Origin: Diploptera punctata
Taxonomy: Eukaryota; Arthropoda; Insecta; Blattodea; Blaberidae
Length of the DNA stretch: 64,000 nucleotides
Direction of reading: 5' to 3'
Assembly: GCA_030220185.1 (NCBI GenBank)
Contig: JASPKZ010010238.1
Location: forward strand, 841,501 to 905,500
A model generated the notes under the pieces. That model saw only the letters and a program-made list of their open reading frames with translations. It was not told the origin of the DNA and searched no databases. Position numbers and translations under genes: made by a program. Position 1 is the first letter of the stretch. Every line of letters begins with the position of its first letter. Below are positions 1-10,737 of this stretch, in pieces.

Positions 1-1084
1 AAGAAAAATTCGAAAAAGACGTGAAAGTAGTTAAAACCCAGGACGGTTTGAGATACTACGCTACCTCGGAGGCAGACTTTCATCTACTCAAAGAGTACTT
101 CAAAAATGCAAAGAAAGAATTTTATACATTTCAACTCAAAAAGATCTGCCTCTGAGGGCTGTTCTAAAGAGGCTTCCTGCCAGCATCACTGCTGATGAAG
201 TCAAGGAAGAACTTAAAGAACTAGAATATCCAATAATACGGTAAAGCAAATCACCAAAAAAGAAGGAGAAGTTTATACTCCCTTACCATTATACATCCTG
301 GAACTTCAGAACAATGATGCTGGTAGGGAAATATATAACTTAAACCGCCTCTGTTTGACAGTGGTGGCTGTGGAACCATACAGACCTAGAGCTGGCATGA
401 AGCAGTGCTTCAGATGCCAGAAGTTTAACCATACTTTCATGGGTGTTCCTTAACCCCATCTTGCGTAATTTGCGCTGGTACTCATAGTCATCGTGAGTGT
501 CCGGTGAGAACCGAGGCACTCACGGACAAGAGCCTGCTGAAGTGCGCGAACTGTGGGGAAGAGGGACATCCCGCTTCCTACCGGGGTTGTGAAGCCTATA
601 AGAAAGCAAAGAAATTTATGAAAAAAGAAACCAAACCAAAAGTCCAACAACTCCGGCGTCCCAACCTCGAACTTTCACATCAAAATCTGTTAATCCTACA
701 GTCTCATATAGTTCTATGGTAAATTCTGGCATCACAGTTAAACCTACTACAGGCACTGTCCCATGTCAGCCAGGGTCTGTGGCTGCTATACCAATGACGG
801 ATCAGGGACAACAACTTTTCCATAACATTCAGCCTCTGCTGAATGGTCTGTCGACACCTATGGAAAGGTTTGTGTTCCTGACAAATCTAGTGAACTCATG
901 TTTCATATCATCCATACCTGCTACGGTAATGAACACATAAGCAGCGAGACAGCAAGGCTAAGGAACAAAACCCCATACTGAATAAACACAATGGTGTTTG
1001 GCCGCCAAGGGACCTCAACTGGTTCCCAAAAAGCGGCACACTGGGCAATGCTAGTCATTGCCACAAAACAGTCAGTCAGTCAGT
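1..1084 (+). pseudogene. Jockey-type LINE gag (ORF1) pseudogene, 3' part, gag-only element copy 1
   Basis: Conceptual translation across frameshifts gives the end of a PRE_C2HC domain (LPLRAVLKRLPASI, then VEPYRPRAGM) followed by three CCHC-type zinc knuckles: CFRCQKFNHT, CVICAGTHSHREC and CANCGEEGHPASYRGC. This is the gag of Jockey/X-element-type LINEs, an RNA-binding protein. It aligns along its length with the gag at 57746-59602. Frameshifts lie near 140, near 240 and near 445, so it is dead. The C-terminal part reads on to about 940, then about 130 bp of trailer ends in (CAGT)4 at 1069-1084. No reverse transcriptase follows. The 5' part lies outside the window. Domain assignment is from motif recognition. 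Confidence 0.85.
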
Positions 1085-1106
1085 GTTTTGCCAATTTAAG
1101 GGTTAA
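1085..1106 (+). mobile_element. End fragment of piggyBac-like MITE next to the LINE tail
   Basis: These bases match the last 18 bp plus the TTAA of the MITEs at 12465-12684 and 37781-37998 (GCCAATTTAAGGG then TTAA). The MITE is cut where the (CAGT)n tail of the gag-only LINE begins, so the LINE inserted into, or was joined to, this MITE. Confidence 0.75.
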
Positions 1107-1136
1107 TTTAGCAATGAATGCCAATTATGACATGAA

Positions 1137-1249
1137 AAGAAAAATAAATGCCTGAGTCGGGATTTGAACCCGACATCACTAACTCTAAAGGTTAGCGCTC
1201 TAATCAATTGGACCAGTCAGGAATCCTAACAAAGACATTTATTTTTCTT
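1137..1249 (-). repeat. tRNA-like gene inside a 14-bp perfect inverted repeat
   Basis: A tRNA-shaped sequence lies at 1150-1222 on the minus strand: A-box-like D arm, B box GGTTCAAATCC, a 5-bp anticodon stem (CTAAC/GTTAG) with 7-base loop CTTTAGA, and a 5-bp T stem. The loop would put UUA at the anticodon. Only five of seven acceptor pairs form, so it is a pseudogene or SINE head. It is flanked by AAGAAAAATAAATG (1137-1150) and its exact complement (1236-1249). A second, more decayed copy lies at 2115-2222. Confidence 0.65.
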
Positions 1250-1395
1250 GTATATATGTATGTAATTTTCAATTGACGAGAAACATCGGTATTTCAACTA
1301 CCATCTATTGGATACTATAACAAACAAACATTTATAAAGAGAATTTTTAATTTTTAGCAGTAACGTTAATATACAAGCGCTTTGACTAAAGAGCT

Positions 1396-1902
1396 CTTCT
1401 TTCCTATAGTACACCGTAGTCTAAAGGAAAAACATTTTATTCCAAATTTCATTTTAACACAATGTATGACTGGCCGTGGAAAATTTGGAAGTTATTTTAG
1501 GAGATTTAACATTAACCCAGACAGTGATCACAATTGTAAATAGGCCTATCAAGAATCGATACAATCTGTAAAACATGTTTTATTTGATTGTCCTATATTC
1601 GAAAGACAACGATTCTGGTTAAACTTACTTTTAAATGATGATGAGGCTTCTGCCTCAATGTGTGAAGTGATTTTTAAGAACCAAAATGATTATAAACATT
1701 TTATGAAATTCATAACAAACATTCATGACAATATGTAGTATTTTCTAAGACACTTATAGACGATTTATATAATTCATAACACCCATTCAAAACAATAAGA
1801 TAATAATACTGTTTTACAATGTATAGTATAATATTGTTATAGTAAGCTACAATCCTAACATGCCTCTGTGGCGAAATAGGGTTTCAAACTATTTGGAGAT
1901 TC

Positions 1903-1983
<81 letters not shown>
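1396..1983 (+). pseudogene. R1/Jockey-like LINE ORF2 C-terminus, 3'UTR and (AAT)n tail
   Basis: Translation gives TGRGKFGSYFRRFN, then SVKHVLFDCPIFERQRFW and KHFMKFITNIHDNM before the stop at about 1737. This is the usual RNase H/zinc-like C-terminus of R1, I and Jockey-group ORF2 proteins. An in-frame TAG falls at the expected Cys-x-Cys. A 165-bp 3'UTR ends in GGAGATTC followed by (AAT)n at 1903-1983. The same 3' end is present inverted at 42421-42725, so the microsatellite is the element's tail and not an independent repeat. Confidence 0.75.
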
Positions 1984-1984
<1 letters not shown>

Positions 1985-2114
1985 TACAAGTGGTACTGCT
2001 ATAAAGTAAAAATTCTTTTTAAAAATGCTTACATGTTATAGTAGCCACTATATGGCAGTTGAAACGATATCCCGCTGTCTCTCGTGAATTGAGAATTGGA
2101 AATACTCGTACATG

Positions 2115-2222
2115 AAAAATAAATGTTTGCGTTAGGATTCCTGAGTGACTCAGTTGATTAGAGCGCTAACCTTTTTGAGTTAGTGATGTCGGGTTCTAAT
2201 TCTGACTCACCCATATATTTTT
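2115..2222 (+). repeat. Second tRNA-like inverted-repeat cassette
   Basis: Plus-strand copy of the 1137-1249 cassette. The tRNA-like body is 2139-2212 with a CTAAC/GTTAG anticodon stem and a damaged B box. The loop is eight bases, so folding is broken. Flanking inverted repeats AAAAATAAATG and CATATATTTTT are decayed. Both copies share the GTTAGGATTCCTGA lead-in. Confidence 0.55.
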
Positions 2223-2890
2223 CTTTTCTTGATATATATAATTATTTTACGATTGATACATATCTCACATATTTCTCCATGGATAATTATTATTTCATAA
2301 AATTTTAGTCTAACAGATAACTTCAGTAAAATATGAACACTTAAATTAATCTTCAATCATAAAATAGTAATCGATAAGCACAATTTGAATAGGCGTGTCT
2401 AGTAAATCCCATATACCTGCAATATTTAGGCACTTAGCGTGTCTATTAAAATGAAATGTATTACGCTTTATTGATCCATCTAAAGGAGGAAATGAGGTTT
2501 AATAGATTTCCGGCGTCAATTTACTACTTGTTCCCTTTGTTGTTGGTAGCTCTTGTAATCATGAGCATTGTATCACGTATTGTATCCAACTGTACTTTAA
2601 ATTGATCTCCATCAATTACAGGTACCGGTCAAAACCATTCCATTGAGGCTTCTCTTCACAGAGGTCTCTCTCTACCCTCTTAGTGTAATTACATTAGTTT
2701 CTATGAAACGATTTGCATTAATTACTCTCACAGAGATAGTACACGGAGAGCCCTTTTCCAAATAACTAATAATAGCATTAAATACATTGTGTATGTGCGT
2801 ACAGTTCATCAGAAACACTAAATATACTCACCCTAACATTATTACAGCAGAACTACATAATTTGTTTTATTTTATGCCGCGCTTCAAGTC
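2223..2890. other. Unassigned AT-rich sequence
   Basis: No coding relic, repeat end or RNA gene was recognised here. Confidence 0.5.
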
Positions 2891-3035
2891 ATTATTGCCA
2901 CAAAATTATGTATTACATTACCATATATAATATATAAAAATGAATGCTTGTTTGTTTGTGGGTACTTTATGCGCGGCCATACCGTTGATCCGATTGTGAT
3001 GGGACTCTTTGCAAAATGTTCAAGAGATACCCGGG
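2891..3035 (+). repeat. Fragment of a dispersed repeat
   Basis: The stretch ATTACATTACCATATA around 2909 recurs near 4810. Next to it is a segment (about 2950-3035, GCGGCCATACCGTTGATCCGATTG) of a type common in arthropod genomes beside CCGGGCAACGCCGGG repeats. It abuts a CR1-like LINE end. Classification is not secure. Confidence 0.35.
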
Positions 3036-3239
3036 ATGAACATAGGCTATCACAACATAGTCTCTTGCTTAATATACCACACCATAGGACATCACATCAC
3101 TCCATGTCATATACCATCTTCACTTCTCGCAACTAGAATTCCCTACCACAAGAAATAAGGGGCTGCCGGACATTGGCAACTTTTAAAAGAAATCTAAGTT
3201 TATATTTCCTCTAACCACGACTTCATCATTACCCAGTGT

Positions 3240-3291
<52 letters not shown>

Positions 3292-3343
3292 TGGTGTTTC
3301 TCGTATAATTTATCATATGTACACTATTATTATTATTATATTA

Positions 3344-3391
<48 letters not shown>

Positions 3392-3597
3392 CGTAAGTAT
3401 TATTATTGTTATTATCGTATAAAATGTTGTTTGTACATGAAATTTACATTGCTACATTTATTGTATCTTTAACTGTTTATAATTACTATAGTGTATGTCT
3501 ATATTTGTCAAATATTTATTTGTATTTGTGGTGGTTGAGTGGAAGAGAAGGCCTTATGGCCTTAACTCTGCCAGAATAAATAAAACTATTATTATTA

Positions 3598-3600
<3 letters not shown>
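3036..3600 (+). pseudogene. CR1/L2-like LINE 3' end: ORF2 C-terminus, 3'UTR, terminal hairpin
   Basis: Translation in one frame gives LLLNIPHHRTSHHSMSYTIF, a TAG where Trp is expected, then NSLPQEIRGCRTLATFKRNL and a stop at about 3214. This is the standard C-terminal tail of CR1/L2-group reverse transcriptases. The 3'UTR contains (TA)n at 3243-3286 and (ATT)n at 3329-3391. It ends in the family hairpin AAGGCCTTATGGCCTT (about 3547-3562), ACTCTGCC, an AATAAA-like end and a short (ATT)n. Confidence 0.75.
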
Positions 3601-3948
<348 letters not shown>

Positions 3949-4194
3949 GGCTTTAAGAGAGTTGTGATAGTCAACTCCTACACCTTTAAAAATACCCCTT
4001 TGTAGTGGAAAACGTGAAAAATAGCTCTTTTATCGCTTAAATGGCTTATGCTGCCTAAACCATAATAAATATACTAAATTGATGTACACATAATTGAATA
4101 TCTCAAAAAATTCTACAGAAAAGTTCCCGACAGCATATGTTTATTTCTTACGGATAACTCACAATAGCCATTTTTGTCTTTCATTGATGTCAAG

Positions 4195-4830
4195 AAGATC
4201 CGAGACAAGTACGTAGATTCCTGTGCAAGAAAAGCAGCACATGGCGGGTATTCTTTTATGGATAACTCACAATAACGAATTTTGTCTTTTAGCTCATTTA
4301 TGCTAAAAAGATCGAGATAAGTAGATTCCTGGGCAACACCGAATAATCAGCACGGGGAATCTTAATATAATTACGATATACATTTATAATTATTTTTCAT
4401 TTTACTTACTCAACTAATCATAAGAAGTACATTAATTTTCTATTTCAGCTCATGTATGCCAAGAAGATCGGGATGAGTAGATTCCCGGACAACGCCGTGT
4501 AAAGAGCACGGGGTATCTAATAATAATTACGATATAAATTTTCCCCATATTTATTTAACTAAACATAAAATACATTAATTTTCGTATTTTAGCTCATTTA
4601 TGTAAAGAAGATCGGGTAAGTAGATTCCCGGGAAACGCCGGATAATCAGCACGGGGTATCTAAAAAATATAAATGTATAATTATTTTTCCTTCTACTGAT
4701 TCAACTAAACATAAAAAAAACACATTAATTTTCATTTATTTAGGCGTAGCAGCGCATGCCGGTTATTAGCTACTGGTCTAATAAAATTGCCATAAAATGA
4801 TGCATTACATTACCATATAATATAATATTA
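4195..4830 (+). repeat. Degenerate tandem repeat with CCCGGGnAACGCCGG hairpin
   Basis: Four divergent units carry a core like TAGATTCCCGGG.AACGCCG...AATCAGCACGGGGTATCT at 4216, 4328, 4482 and 4625, giving steps of 112, 154 and 143 bp. Spacers are AT-rich with CATTAATTTTC. CCCGG and CCGGG can pair around AACG. Two inverted units lie at 39655-39825. Such hairpins followed by short 3' signatures recall Helitron-type repeats, but the CTRRT end is not seen, so the class is open. Confidence 0.5.
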
Positions 4831-5280
4831 ACAAACATGAATCCAAATTGTACTTACTTATGAATAAACCATGGAAAAATTTTTGAAATTAGTAACTCAA
4901 TATTTTCGTATATAACTAAAAATCGGATCTATTATAGACCTATTTCTCTTAATCCAGATTGATGACCACCTATTACGTAATAAATATGGTAATAAGTCTG
5001 TATACTAATATATTTATTAGAATTCTATATGAACTTAAAGTAATGAGATGTCCCCGTAGTTGTTGCAATCACTCATATGTCCTTTCTTATAGATTGGTAT
5101 CATAATAGATTATTTTCATTAATTGGGAATAGCTTCTTTTTCCCAAATTATATTAATCAACCGATATATCTTTTCAATTATTTTTTTCTTCCCCCGATTT
5201 TATCAGAGTTTGTATATTAAAACTGTTATAAATGTGCACCATTTTTTTTTACAAAAATGGTTTGTTTTGTATTTTAAATA
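4831..5280. other. Unassigned AT-rich sequence
   Basis: Nothing recognisable beyond homopolymer-rich AT sequence. Confidence 0.5.
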
Positions 5281-5282
5281 TA

Positions 5283-5807
5283 CAGGACGTCCCATTCAAA
5301 CCTCCCACATTTTAATTAATCATAACTAACAAAGTATGCGGAATTATGAAATGAGGTTGGTATTAAACGAAACAGAAGCTCAAAGAATTTCCATTGCCAT
5401 ACATTGCCACACACTAAAGCACCTCTATATGTGCACCATTAGTAGCACAAACAATATCAAGTCTGTATTCGATTTCGTACCACGTTCTGTCCAACATGTG
5501 CATTGGTACTATTGCAATTGTGTCAAGGATACGAGTTCGTAAATCATGAAGATCTTGTACCAGAGTCGCAAACACACGGTCTTTTACATACCCCGAGAGG
5601 AAGAAGTCCAGTGGAGTGATGTCTGGGTCTGGCGAACGTGGTTTTATGTCATTATTGTCCGACATGTGACAAATTAATTAACTGCAATAATGAAAACAAA
5701 AATTCTTTGAGTTTCTCTGTCTTTTAATACCAACCTCATTTCATAATTCCGCATACTTTGAGAGTTATGATTTATTAAAATGTGGGCGGTTTGATTGGGA
5801 CACGGTG
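5283..5807 (-). mobile_element. DUF4817/mariner-like transposon remnant with ~115-bp inverted repeats
   Basis: The ends CAGGACGTCCCA and CACCGTGTCCCA (inverted) are each flanked by TA. They continue as about 115-bp terminal inverted repeats that share AAAGTATGCGGAATTATG. The interior (5414-5632, minus strand) translates to PRSPDPDITPLDFFLSGYVK and, at the end, NGAHIEVL. That is the third catalytic-Asp region and C-terminus of the DDE transposase partnered with DUF4817 helix-turn-helix domains. The expected Trp in the FLWGY motif is Ser. N-terminus and first two acidic residues are gone. An internally deleted, non-autonomous copy. Confidence 0.8.
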
Positions 5808-6080
5808 TATTGAAAACTTAGCACGATTTTAGCCATTGCACTAGGAATTTTGTCTTTAAGGATATGCATGATATGATTGGGCAATCTGTTCTTTTTTTAA
5901 ATTTAAATTTAATATTCGCCGGATTTTGATCTGTGTACTTCGAGTTCCTAAATGCCATGATTCCGAAATATTTTAATCGGCTCATTTAACATTGTTAAAA
6001 AAACACACATTAGATTATTCAATTAAAAAAACACAATTATTCCTTAAGTTATGTAGGTAGGAAATAACACTGTGAGGTTT

Positions 6081-6290
6081 ATTTTAATTTTGTTTAGTTG
6101 TTTCTTGACACCTCATACTTCTTAACTCCCTCGCATATCTAGATTTCGTCACTGTATTTGTGACATTCTCAATGCTCAGTTGTCAACGTGAACAGCATTG
6201 AGAATGTCACAAAACAGTGACGAAATCTAGATATGCGAGGGAGTTAAGAAGTATGGGGTGAGTCAAGAAACAACTAAACAAAATTAAAAT
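6081..6290. mobile_element. Near-perfect foldback element (95-bp arms)
   Basis: Arms 6081-6173 and about 6190-6288 are reverse complements with only a few indels; the shared core includes CTCCCTCGCATATCTAGATT. The loop is about 15 bases. No coding capacity. High arm identity suggests recent origin or gene conversion. Confidence 0.75.
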
Positions 6291-6392
6291 AATTATTCCT
6301 GTTTTGTTTACAAAAATATTGCATATTCGACCTATAATGAGATCGGAACAAGCCATTGGGCTTAATTCTTGTTGGTGATGTTGATGGTTGTA

Positions 6393-6395
6393 TTA

Positions 6396-6437
<42 letters not shown>

Positions 6438-6447
6438 CATTATTATT
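6393..6447. repeat. (ATT)n microsatellite
   Basis: About 17 units with one interruption. No LINE end was recognised beside it. Confidence 0.85.
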
Positions 6448-6558
6448 TTTTAATTGCAATTTCGCTACGGATCCGAAGTAACTGTGAATCCTTTACACAT
6501 TATATTTTAAATTTTATATGAATATATAATATTTATTTATTTATTTTATATTAAAATG

Positions 6559-6874
6559 CAAAAGACTACATAACACTGAATTACATGGTCTTTACAGTAA
6601 GCCAGATATAATAAGAACAGTTATGTCTCGTAGATTGCGATGGGCAGGACATGTAGCACGAATGGGGAATGAAAGACGTGCATGGAAGCTTCTTGTTGGA
6701 AAACCAGAGAGAAAACGCCCAGTTGGTAGACCAAGAATGAAGTGGGAGAAGAGCATTAACAATGATTTGAGAGGAATGATTTTAAAAAAATAGCTCAGGA
6801 TAGGGATATATGGAGAACTTATGTCCGTTCGGCCAAGAACCTACGGGTTCGATAGTGCCAGTGAGTTAGTTAGT
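6559..6874 (+). pseudogene. RTE-a fragment with (GTTA)n tail
   Basis: Translation gives ELHGLYSKPDIIRTVMSRRL then AGHVARMGNERRAWKLLV and RPRMKWEKSINND, with frameshifts afterwards. The expected NLRVR end is followed by TAGTGCCAGTGAG and (TTAG)n at 6861-6874. This is the C-terminal basic tail of RT subfamily a. RTE-b follows directly. Confidence 0.8.
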
Positions 6875-6875
6875 T

Positions 6876-7225
6876 ATTATTTACGCAGAAGTACCAGAAA
6901 GTCAAAATTAGAACATGTCACAAATAAGGAAATTAGAAACATTAGGGAAGCAGAAGAAAACATAATTGAAAGAATTGAGGAGATGGAATTAAAAGGTTAG
7001 AACATATTTTAAGAATGGTAGATGAGCGATGGCCGAACTTACTATATCAATGGCAACCGAGCAAAAAGAAGAAAAGAGGGAGACCAAAGTTACCATGGAA
7101 GGAAATCATGAAGATGGTAATGCAAGCAAGAGGGCTAAGCATTGAAGATGCCCACGATCGTAGGCTTTGGAGGTTTGGCACGGGAAGACGGCAGCAACTG
7201 TAAAAACCCGAAGTTAGATAGATAG
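6876..7225 (+). pseudogene. RTE-b fragment with (GATA)n tail
   Basis: Translation gives RRSTRKSKLEHVTNKEIRNI, EENIIERIEE, then an open stretch MVDERWPNLLYQWQPSKKKK with GRPKLPWKEIMKMVMQARGL and FGTGRRQQL before the stop at about 7203. The 3' end AAAAACCCGAAG is followed by (GATA)n. Other copies are at 24245-24512 and 41983-42420. Confidence 0.85.
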
Positions 7226-7227
7226 AT

Positions 7228-7535
7228 ATATCGATCCATCCATCCATAGTAATTCTGCCCGAGGGCATGCTATGTTTTGCAGCTTTACAAGGGAATTGTA
7301 GGTGTGGTAGCTTCCCGTTGTTTTCCACACCGGCGAAGGATGATGATGATGATGATTATGATGGCCATATGATTTCGGGGACCGTTTGGGCCTTAAAGTT
7401 TTCCTGACATTTGTCTTACAGGCGAGGAAAAACCCCGATAATAACCTCACCCAGAAAAAGTGCCCTGACCGGTGATCGAACCCGGGCCCACTGCCTGACT
7501 AGGCAGCACGCTACCTCGAGACCACAGCGGTAGAC
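7228..7535 (-). mobile_element. S1 SINE, tRNA-derived, inserted in the GATA tail of RTE-b
   Basis: Read on the minus strand: tRNA-like head (box A GTGGTCTCGAGGTAGCG, box B GGGTTCGATCACC), conserved body (GGCCCAAACGGTCCCCGAAA), a variable (ATC)n, and a 3' end CCTCGGGCAGAATTACTATG followed by (GATG)n. GATAGATAG on the outer side at 7536-7544 matches the GATA tail on the other side, consistent with a target duplication. Confidence 0.85.
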
Positions 7536-7605
7536 GATAGATAGTTATATTAAATGCATGTCTTAAACGTTTTCCCAGAATTAAAATAATAACGTTCTAT
7601 TTCTT

Positions 7606-7928
7606 ACCTCAAGCTTCACTCTTATATTTTATATCATCATAATCATCATCATAATCATCTGGTATCATGGCAGCTGCCGCCGTCTTCCGGAAACCAAACG
7701 CCATTCCTCTCTGTCCATCCATTGATCTTCCTCCATTCCTCTGATATTCATAGCTGCTTGTACCCCTTCCATCCAAGTTTTCTTTGGTCTTCCTCTCTTC
7801 CTCCTTTCCATTGGGATTCATTCCATAACAATTTTTGGCAATCTTTTCTTTTCTATAATGTCTATGATGTCCGTCTGCACTTGTACACCCATAATTTCTT
7901 TATTTCGTATTCTAAATATTTTATATAA
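7606..7928 (-). pseudogene. RTE-h fragment with (GAT)n tail
   Basis: Minus-strand relic matching 38540-39010: RIRNKEIMGV, IEKKRLPKIVME, ERRKRKTKENLDG and GFRKTAAAAMIP, with internal deletions. The tail is the GAT-rich tract at 7636-7670. Frameshifted and dead. Confidence 0.75.
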
Positions 7929-7935
7929 CATAGTT

Positions 7936-8403
7936 AATAATGTTTCTCGGATACCAAGTTACATACGAAGAAGAAAAAGATTTTAGTCAAAAAATTATAA
8001 AATTTAACAAAATAACAGGAATTATAAATAATATTTTCAAGCCAAACAGAGTACAGCAACACACACGAACTAGAATTTATAAAACACTGGCCAGACCCAT
8101 ATTATGTTACGGCAGTGAGGCCTGGACAATTCGCAATGTAGATGAACAAAGACTAACTGCGGCAGAAATGAAATTTATGAGACGTACTGCGGGCTATTCA
8201 AGGACAGACCATAAAAGTAATTCTGACATTCTCAAAGAATTACAAACAGAATCAGTCATGGAATATGTACAAACATACAGAAACAACTGGAAATCTCACG
8301 TACGAAGAATGAGCAGAACAAGAATACCACGTCAGATCTTAAATTTACTGGTTGAGTGGTACACAAGGCCTTAAGGCCTTAACTCTGCCGGGTAAAATAA
8401 AGC

Positions 8404-8466
<63 letters not shown>

Positions 8467-8581
8467 ATTACCAGCCACCAGGCAAGAGATCTTTGGGCAG
8501 AACCTTCAAACGTTGGATTGAGACCGTAACAGACCACTAGGTCTATCATATGAAAGGAAGAAGAAGAAGAAGAAGAAGAAT
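7936..8581 (+). pseudogene. RTE-i fragment split by a CR1 tail, (GAA)n tail
   Basis: An open frame from 7940 reads FLGYQVTYEEEKDFSQKI, LCYGSEAWTIRNVDEQRLTA, RRTAGYSRTDHK and RIPRQILN. It is interrupted at 8346 by a CR1-like 3' fragment and resumes after 8469 as YQPPGKRSLGRTFKRWIETV and a stop near 8539. These are the thumb and basic tail of an RTE-type RT. It ends in (GAA)n at 8555-8581. Before the insertion this stretch was one uninterrupted frame of about 165 codons. Confidence 0.85.
8346..8462 (+). mobile_element. Minimal CR1-like 3' end insertion with (ATT)n
   Basis: Only 59 bp of CR1-like 3' end (TACTGGTTGAGTGG, hairpin AAGGCCTTAAGGCCTT, ACTCTGCCGGG, AATAAA) plus (ATT)n. Target duplications TTAAATT lie at 8339-8345 and 8463-8469. 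Removing one copy restores the RTE-i frame exactly. A very short 5'-truncated insertion. Confidence 0.85.
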
Positions 8582-9204
8582 GTTTCACTAGTAATTGTGG
8601 AGATAGGTATAATTTTTTTCTCGTATTATACGAACACTATTAAGTTATTCATTTTCTTACAATCAAAATGTAATATCTTCAAGGTTAGAGAATATTAATT
8701 TATGACTTATTACAAATTTCCTTTCTTAATTATGCTATATTTTTGCTTTAAATAATTATTTGATCACATTTCAACATGAGGAAAAAGTAAGTTAGATAAA
8801 TTTTGAAAGTGTGATCTTGCGAACTCATGCTTGCAGAGAGGAAATGACCTGGCCTGACCTTTGCTACAGTTTCCTACGGAGAGTTAAGAGTGAACGTGAA
8901 CTGTTTAAGCGAAATGCGGTTTGCCTCTGGCAGAAATTCCGTTAGTAGGCCTGTTCCTTCACCCATTAAGGTAATTACGTCTTCAAAGCAGAAAATTTGG
9001 AGACAGAATTACGGTAACTATCGAATTCTCGTATCGTGAATAATATTAACATCTCTGTTATAAATTGACTGTAGACTGGTAATTTATTAAGATTAAATTC
9101 TAATGGATTGAACCTGTCAACAAAATTGAAATTAGTATTATTGTAACATTATTGTACAAGGTTTCTCGTCTGCTGAGATAAGAAACTGGTAAGTATTGAT
9201 TTAA
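8582..9204. other. Unassigned sequence
   Basis: No coding relic or repeat end recognised. Confidence 0.5.
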
Positions 9205-9435
9205 GAAGGCAATCAGATAACACTGAGCAACAAAAAAGAAACTTTTTTGTCTCAGAAAGAAAAATATGTGATTCTGATAGTATTTCTTCTCCTGAATTCA
9301 AATATGATATCGGTTTTTCTCCGTTACGCAAGGTTTCCGAGAAACAGGAATTTATAATTTCAAACACTTTAATATTTTCTGCACTCGTAACTACACAATA
9401 TTCGAACATTCGGACTCACCTAGAAAGTAAGAAAT
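9205..9435 (-). repeat. Dispersed repeat R (coding-relic family), copy 1
   Basis: Carries the shared block GAAAGAAAAATATGTGATTC through CACAATATTCGAACATTCGG. Other copies: 9834-10030, 44075-44490, 51165-51610, 55032-55160 and 62378-62650. Longer copies add a coding relic on the opposite strand (see 51165). Strand is given for that relic's sense. Confidence 0.7.
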
Positions 9436-9538
9436 GAATTTCTGCTACATTTAGCCTGTGTACTCATTCATTTGTTTACGTTCATACTGAAACTGTATTG
9501 TTGTAAAAAAGATAAATAATAGTTTTAAAAAACTAAAA

Positions 9539-9833
9539 GAACACGCTTTATTAGAAAACTAAAAAATGAAAAATAATTTTAATTTGGAATACGCTTGGGA
9601 TAAAATAAAGTGGTCAACAAAAAAATCATCACCAACACATATAGAATAAAATTAGAGTTATCAACAAAAAGAAAATAATTTTACCATCAAAAGCGTGTGG
9701 TGCTCTATATCAATTAATATATTTGATAATAAACAGATATTGGTAAAAGTAAGCTCTCTAAGAATAAAATGTAAAAATCATAGATAGATAGATACAGGTC
9801 AAGCTAATATAAAGCGTGTAAAAATAAACTTTT
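9539..9833 (+). repeat. Fragment of the 16709-17135 repeat (possible Penelope 5' part)
   Basis: Shares ACGC/GTTTTATTAGAAAAC, an ATG-led stretch (MKNNFNLEYAWDKIKWSTKK) and GTGGTCAACAAAA with both arms of 16709-17135. Its end ACAGGTCAAGCTAATAT matches the start of the Penelope-type terminus at 17584. That link makes a Penelope origin plausible but not shown. Confidence 0.4.
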
Positions 9834-10030
9834 GTTTTGTCTCAGAAAGAAAAATATGTGATTCTGATAGTATTTCTTCTCCTGAATTCAAATATGATAT
9901 CGGTTTTTCTGCGTTACGCAAGGTTTCCGAGAAAGAGGAATTTATAATTTCAAACACTAATATTTTCTGCACTCGTAACTACACAATATTCGAACATTCG
10001 GACTCACCTAGAAAGTAAGAAATTACGAAT
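9834..10030 (-). repeat. Dispersed repeat R, copy 2
   Basis: Nearly identical to 9230-9435 over about 190 bp, so it is a local duplicate or a recent second insertion. Confidence 0.7.
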
Positions 10031-10319
10031 TCCTGCTACATTTCGCCTGTGTACTCATTCATTTGTTTACACCCATGCTGAAACTGCATTGTTGTAAAAA
10101 AGAAAATTGTGCAGCAGCAATGTGAATTGACTTACTCTCGCGTATTTATTATTATTAGTGGTTTATTTAATTTGTTAATAAGAATTGGTTGTAAAATAAA
10201 TGTCATTTGAATTTCTGTTAGAGTAGTAGGGGGTACCTTAGTAAGATTAGTTTGTATACGCCAAACTGACTTAAAATATTTAATTGCTTTTCTTCAGTAC
10301 TGATTTAAAACAAAGTGAG

Positions 10320-10737
10320 TACATCCATATTAGGTTCGTCTTCCGGGCATATAGGCCGTGGTCCAGTCGTTCTTCTACTCGACGTTTCGTCTACTGCTGC
10401 GGTAGACATCTTCAGGAGATACTGCGTGCTCTCTGTGAACTCCTCAACAGTCGGCTGCAGACTGGCTGGTCGTTGGAAACTCCCTCCCTATTTATAGGCA
10501 CGCCCCTGGTGGAGAGGCGGTTTTCTGCGCGGTCCGTGTTGCGTGCTGTTTTGTCCAGGCTGTCGCTAGCAGAAGTCATAGGCTTCGTTGTCGTATTGTG
10601 CAATGCCGGGATCCAGATTTTGTTTATCTTCATGGTTTCTTCTTTTTTGTTAAAGGAATTTTTGTGTTATATATTTCAATGGCTTCTCTGTACAGTCTGG
10701 TGTAATAATGTGAAAGCCTACAGTTATACAAAGTGAG
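10320..10737 (-). pseudogene. Penelope-like element: ORF C-terminus and terminus with hammerhead-like core
   Basis: Read on the minus strand: REAIEIYNTKIPLTKKKKP-like codons, then KINKIWIPALHNTTTKPM and a GC-richer trailer. This resembles the REAIEI..NFN...W.P end of Penelope-like GIY-YIG proteins, with a frameshift. It is followed by CTGAAGAT, a perfect stem GTCTAC/GTAGAC, and GAAACGTC (10381-10415). A boundary cannot be fixed. Confidence 0.6.

Noticed and set aside
1150..1222. Functional ochre-suppressor tRNA (UUA anticodon)
   Set aside because: Two acceptor mismatches and a decayed sister copy with an eight-base loop point to a pseudogene or repeat.
4195..4830. CRISPR-like array
   Set aside because: Repeats are degenerate, spacing varies (112-154 bp), and the DNA is clearly eukaryotic.
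10284..10736. 150-codon plus-strand protein
   Set aside because: The opposite strand carries the Penelope C-terminus and terminus; the plus frame is its shadow.
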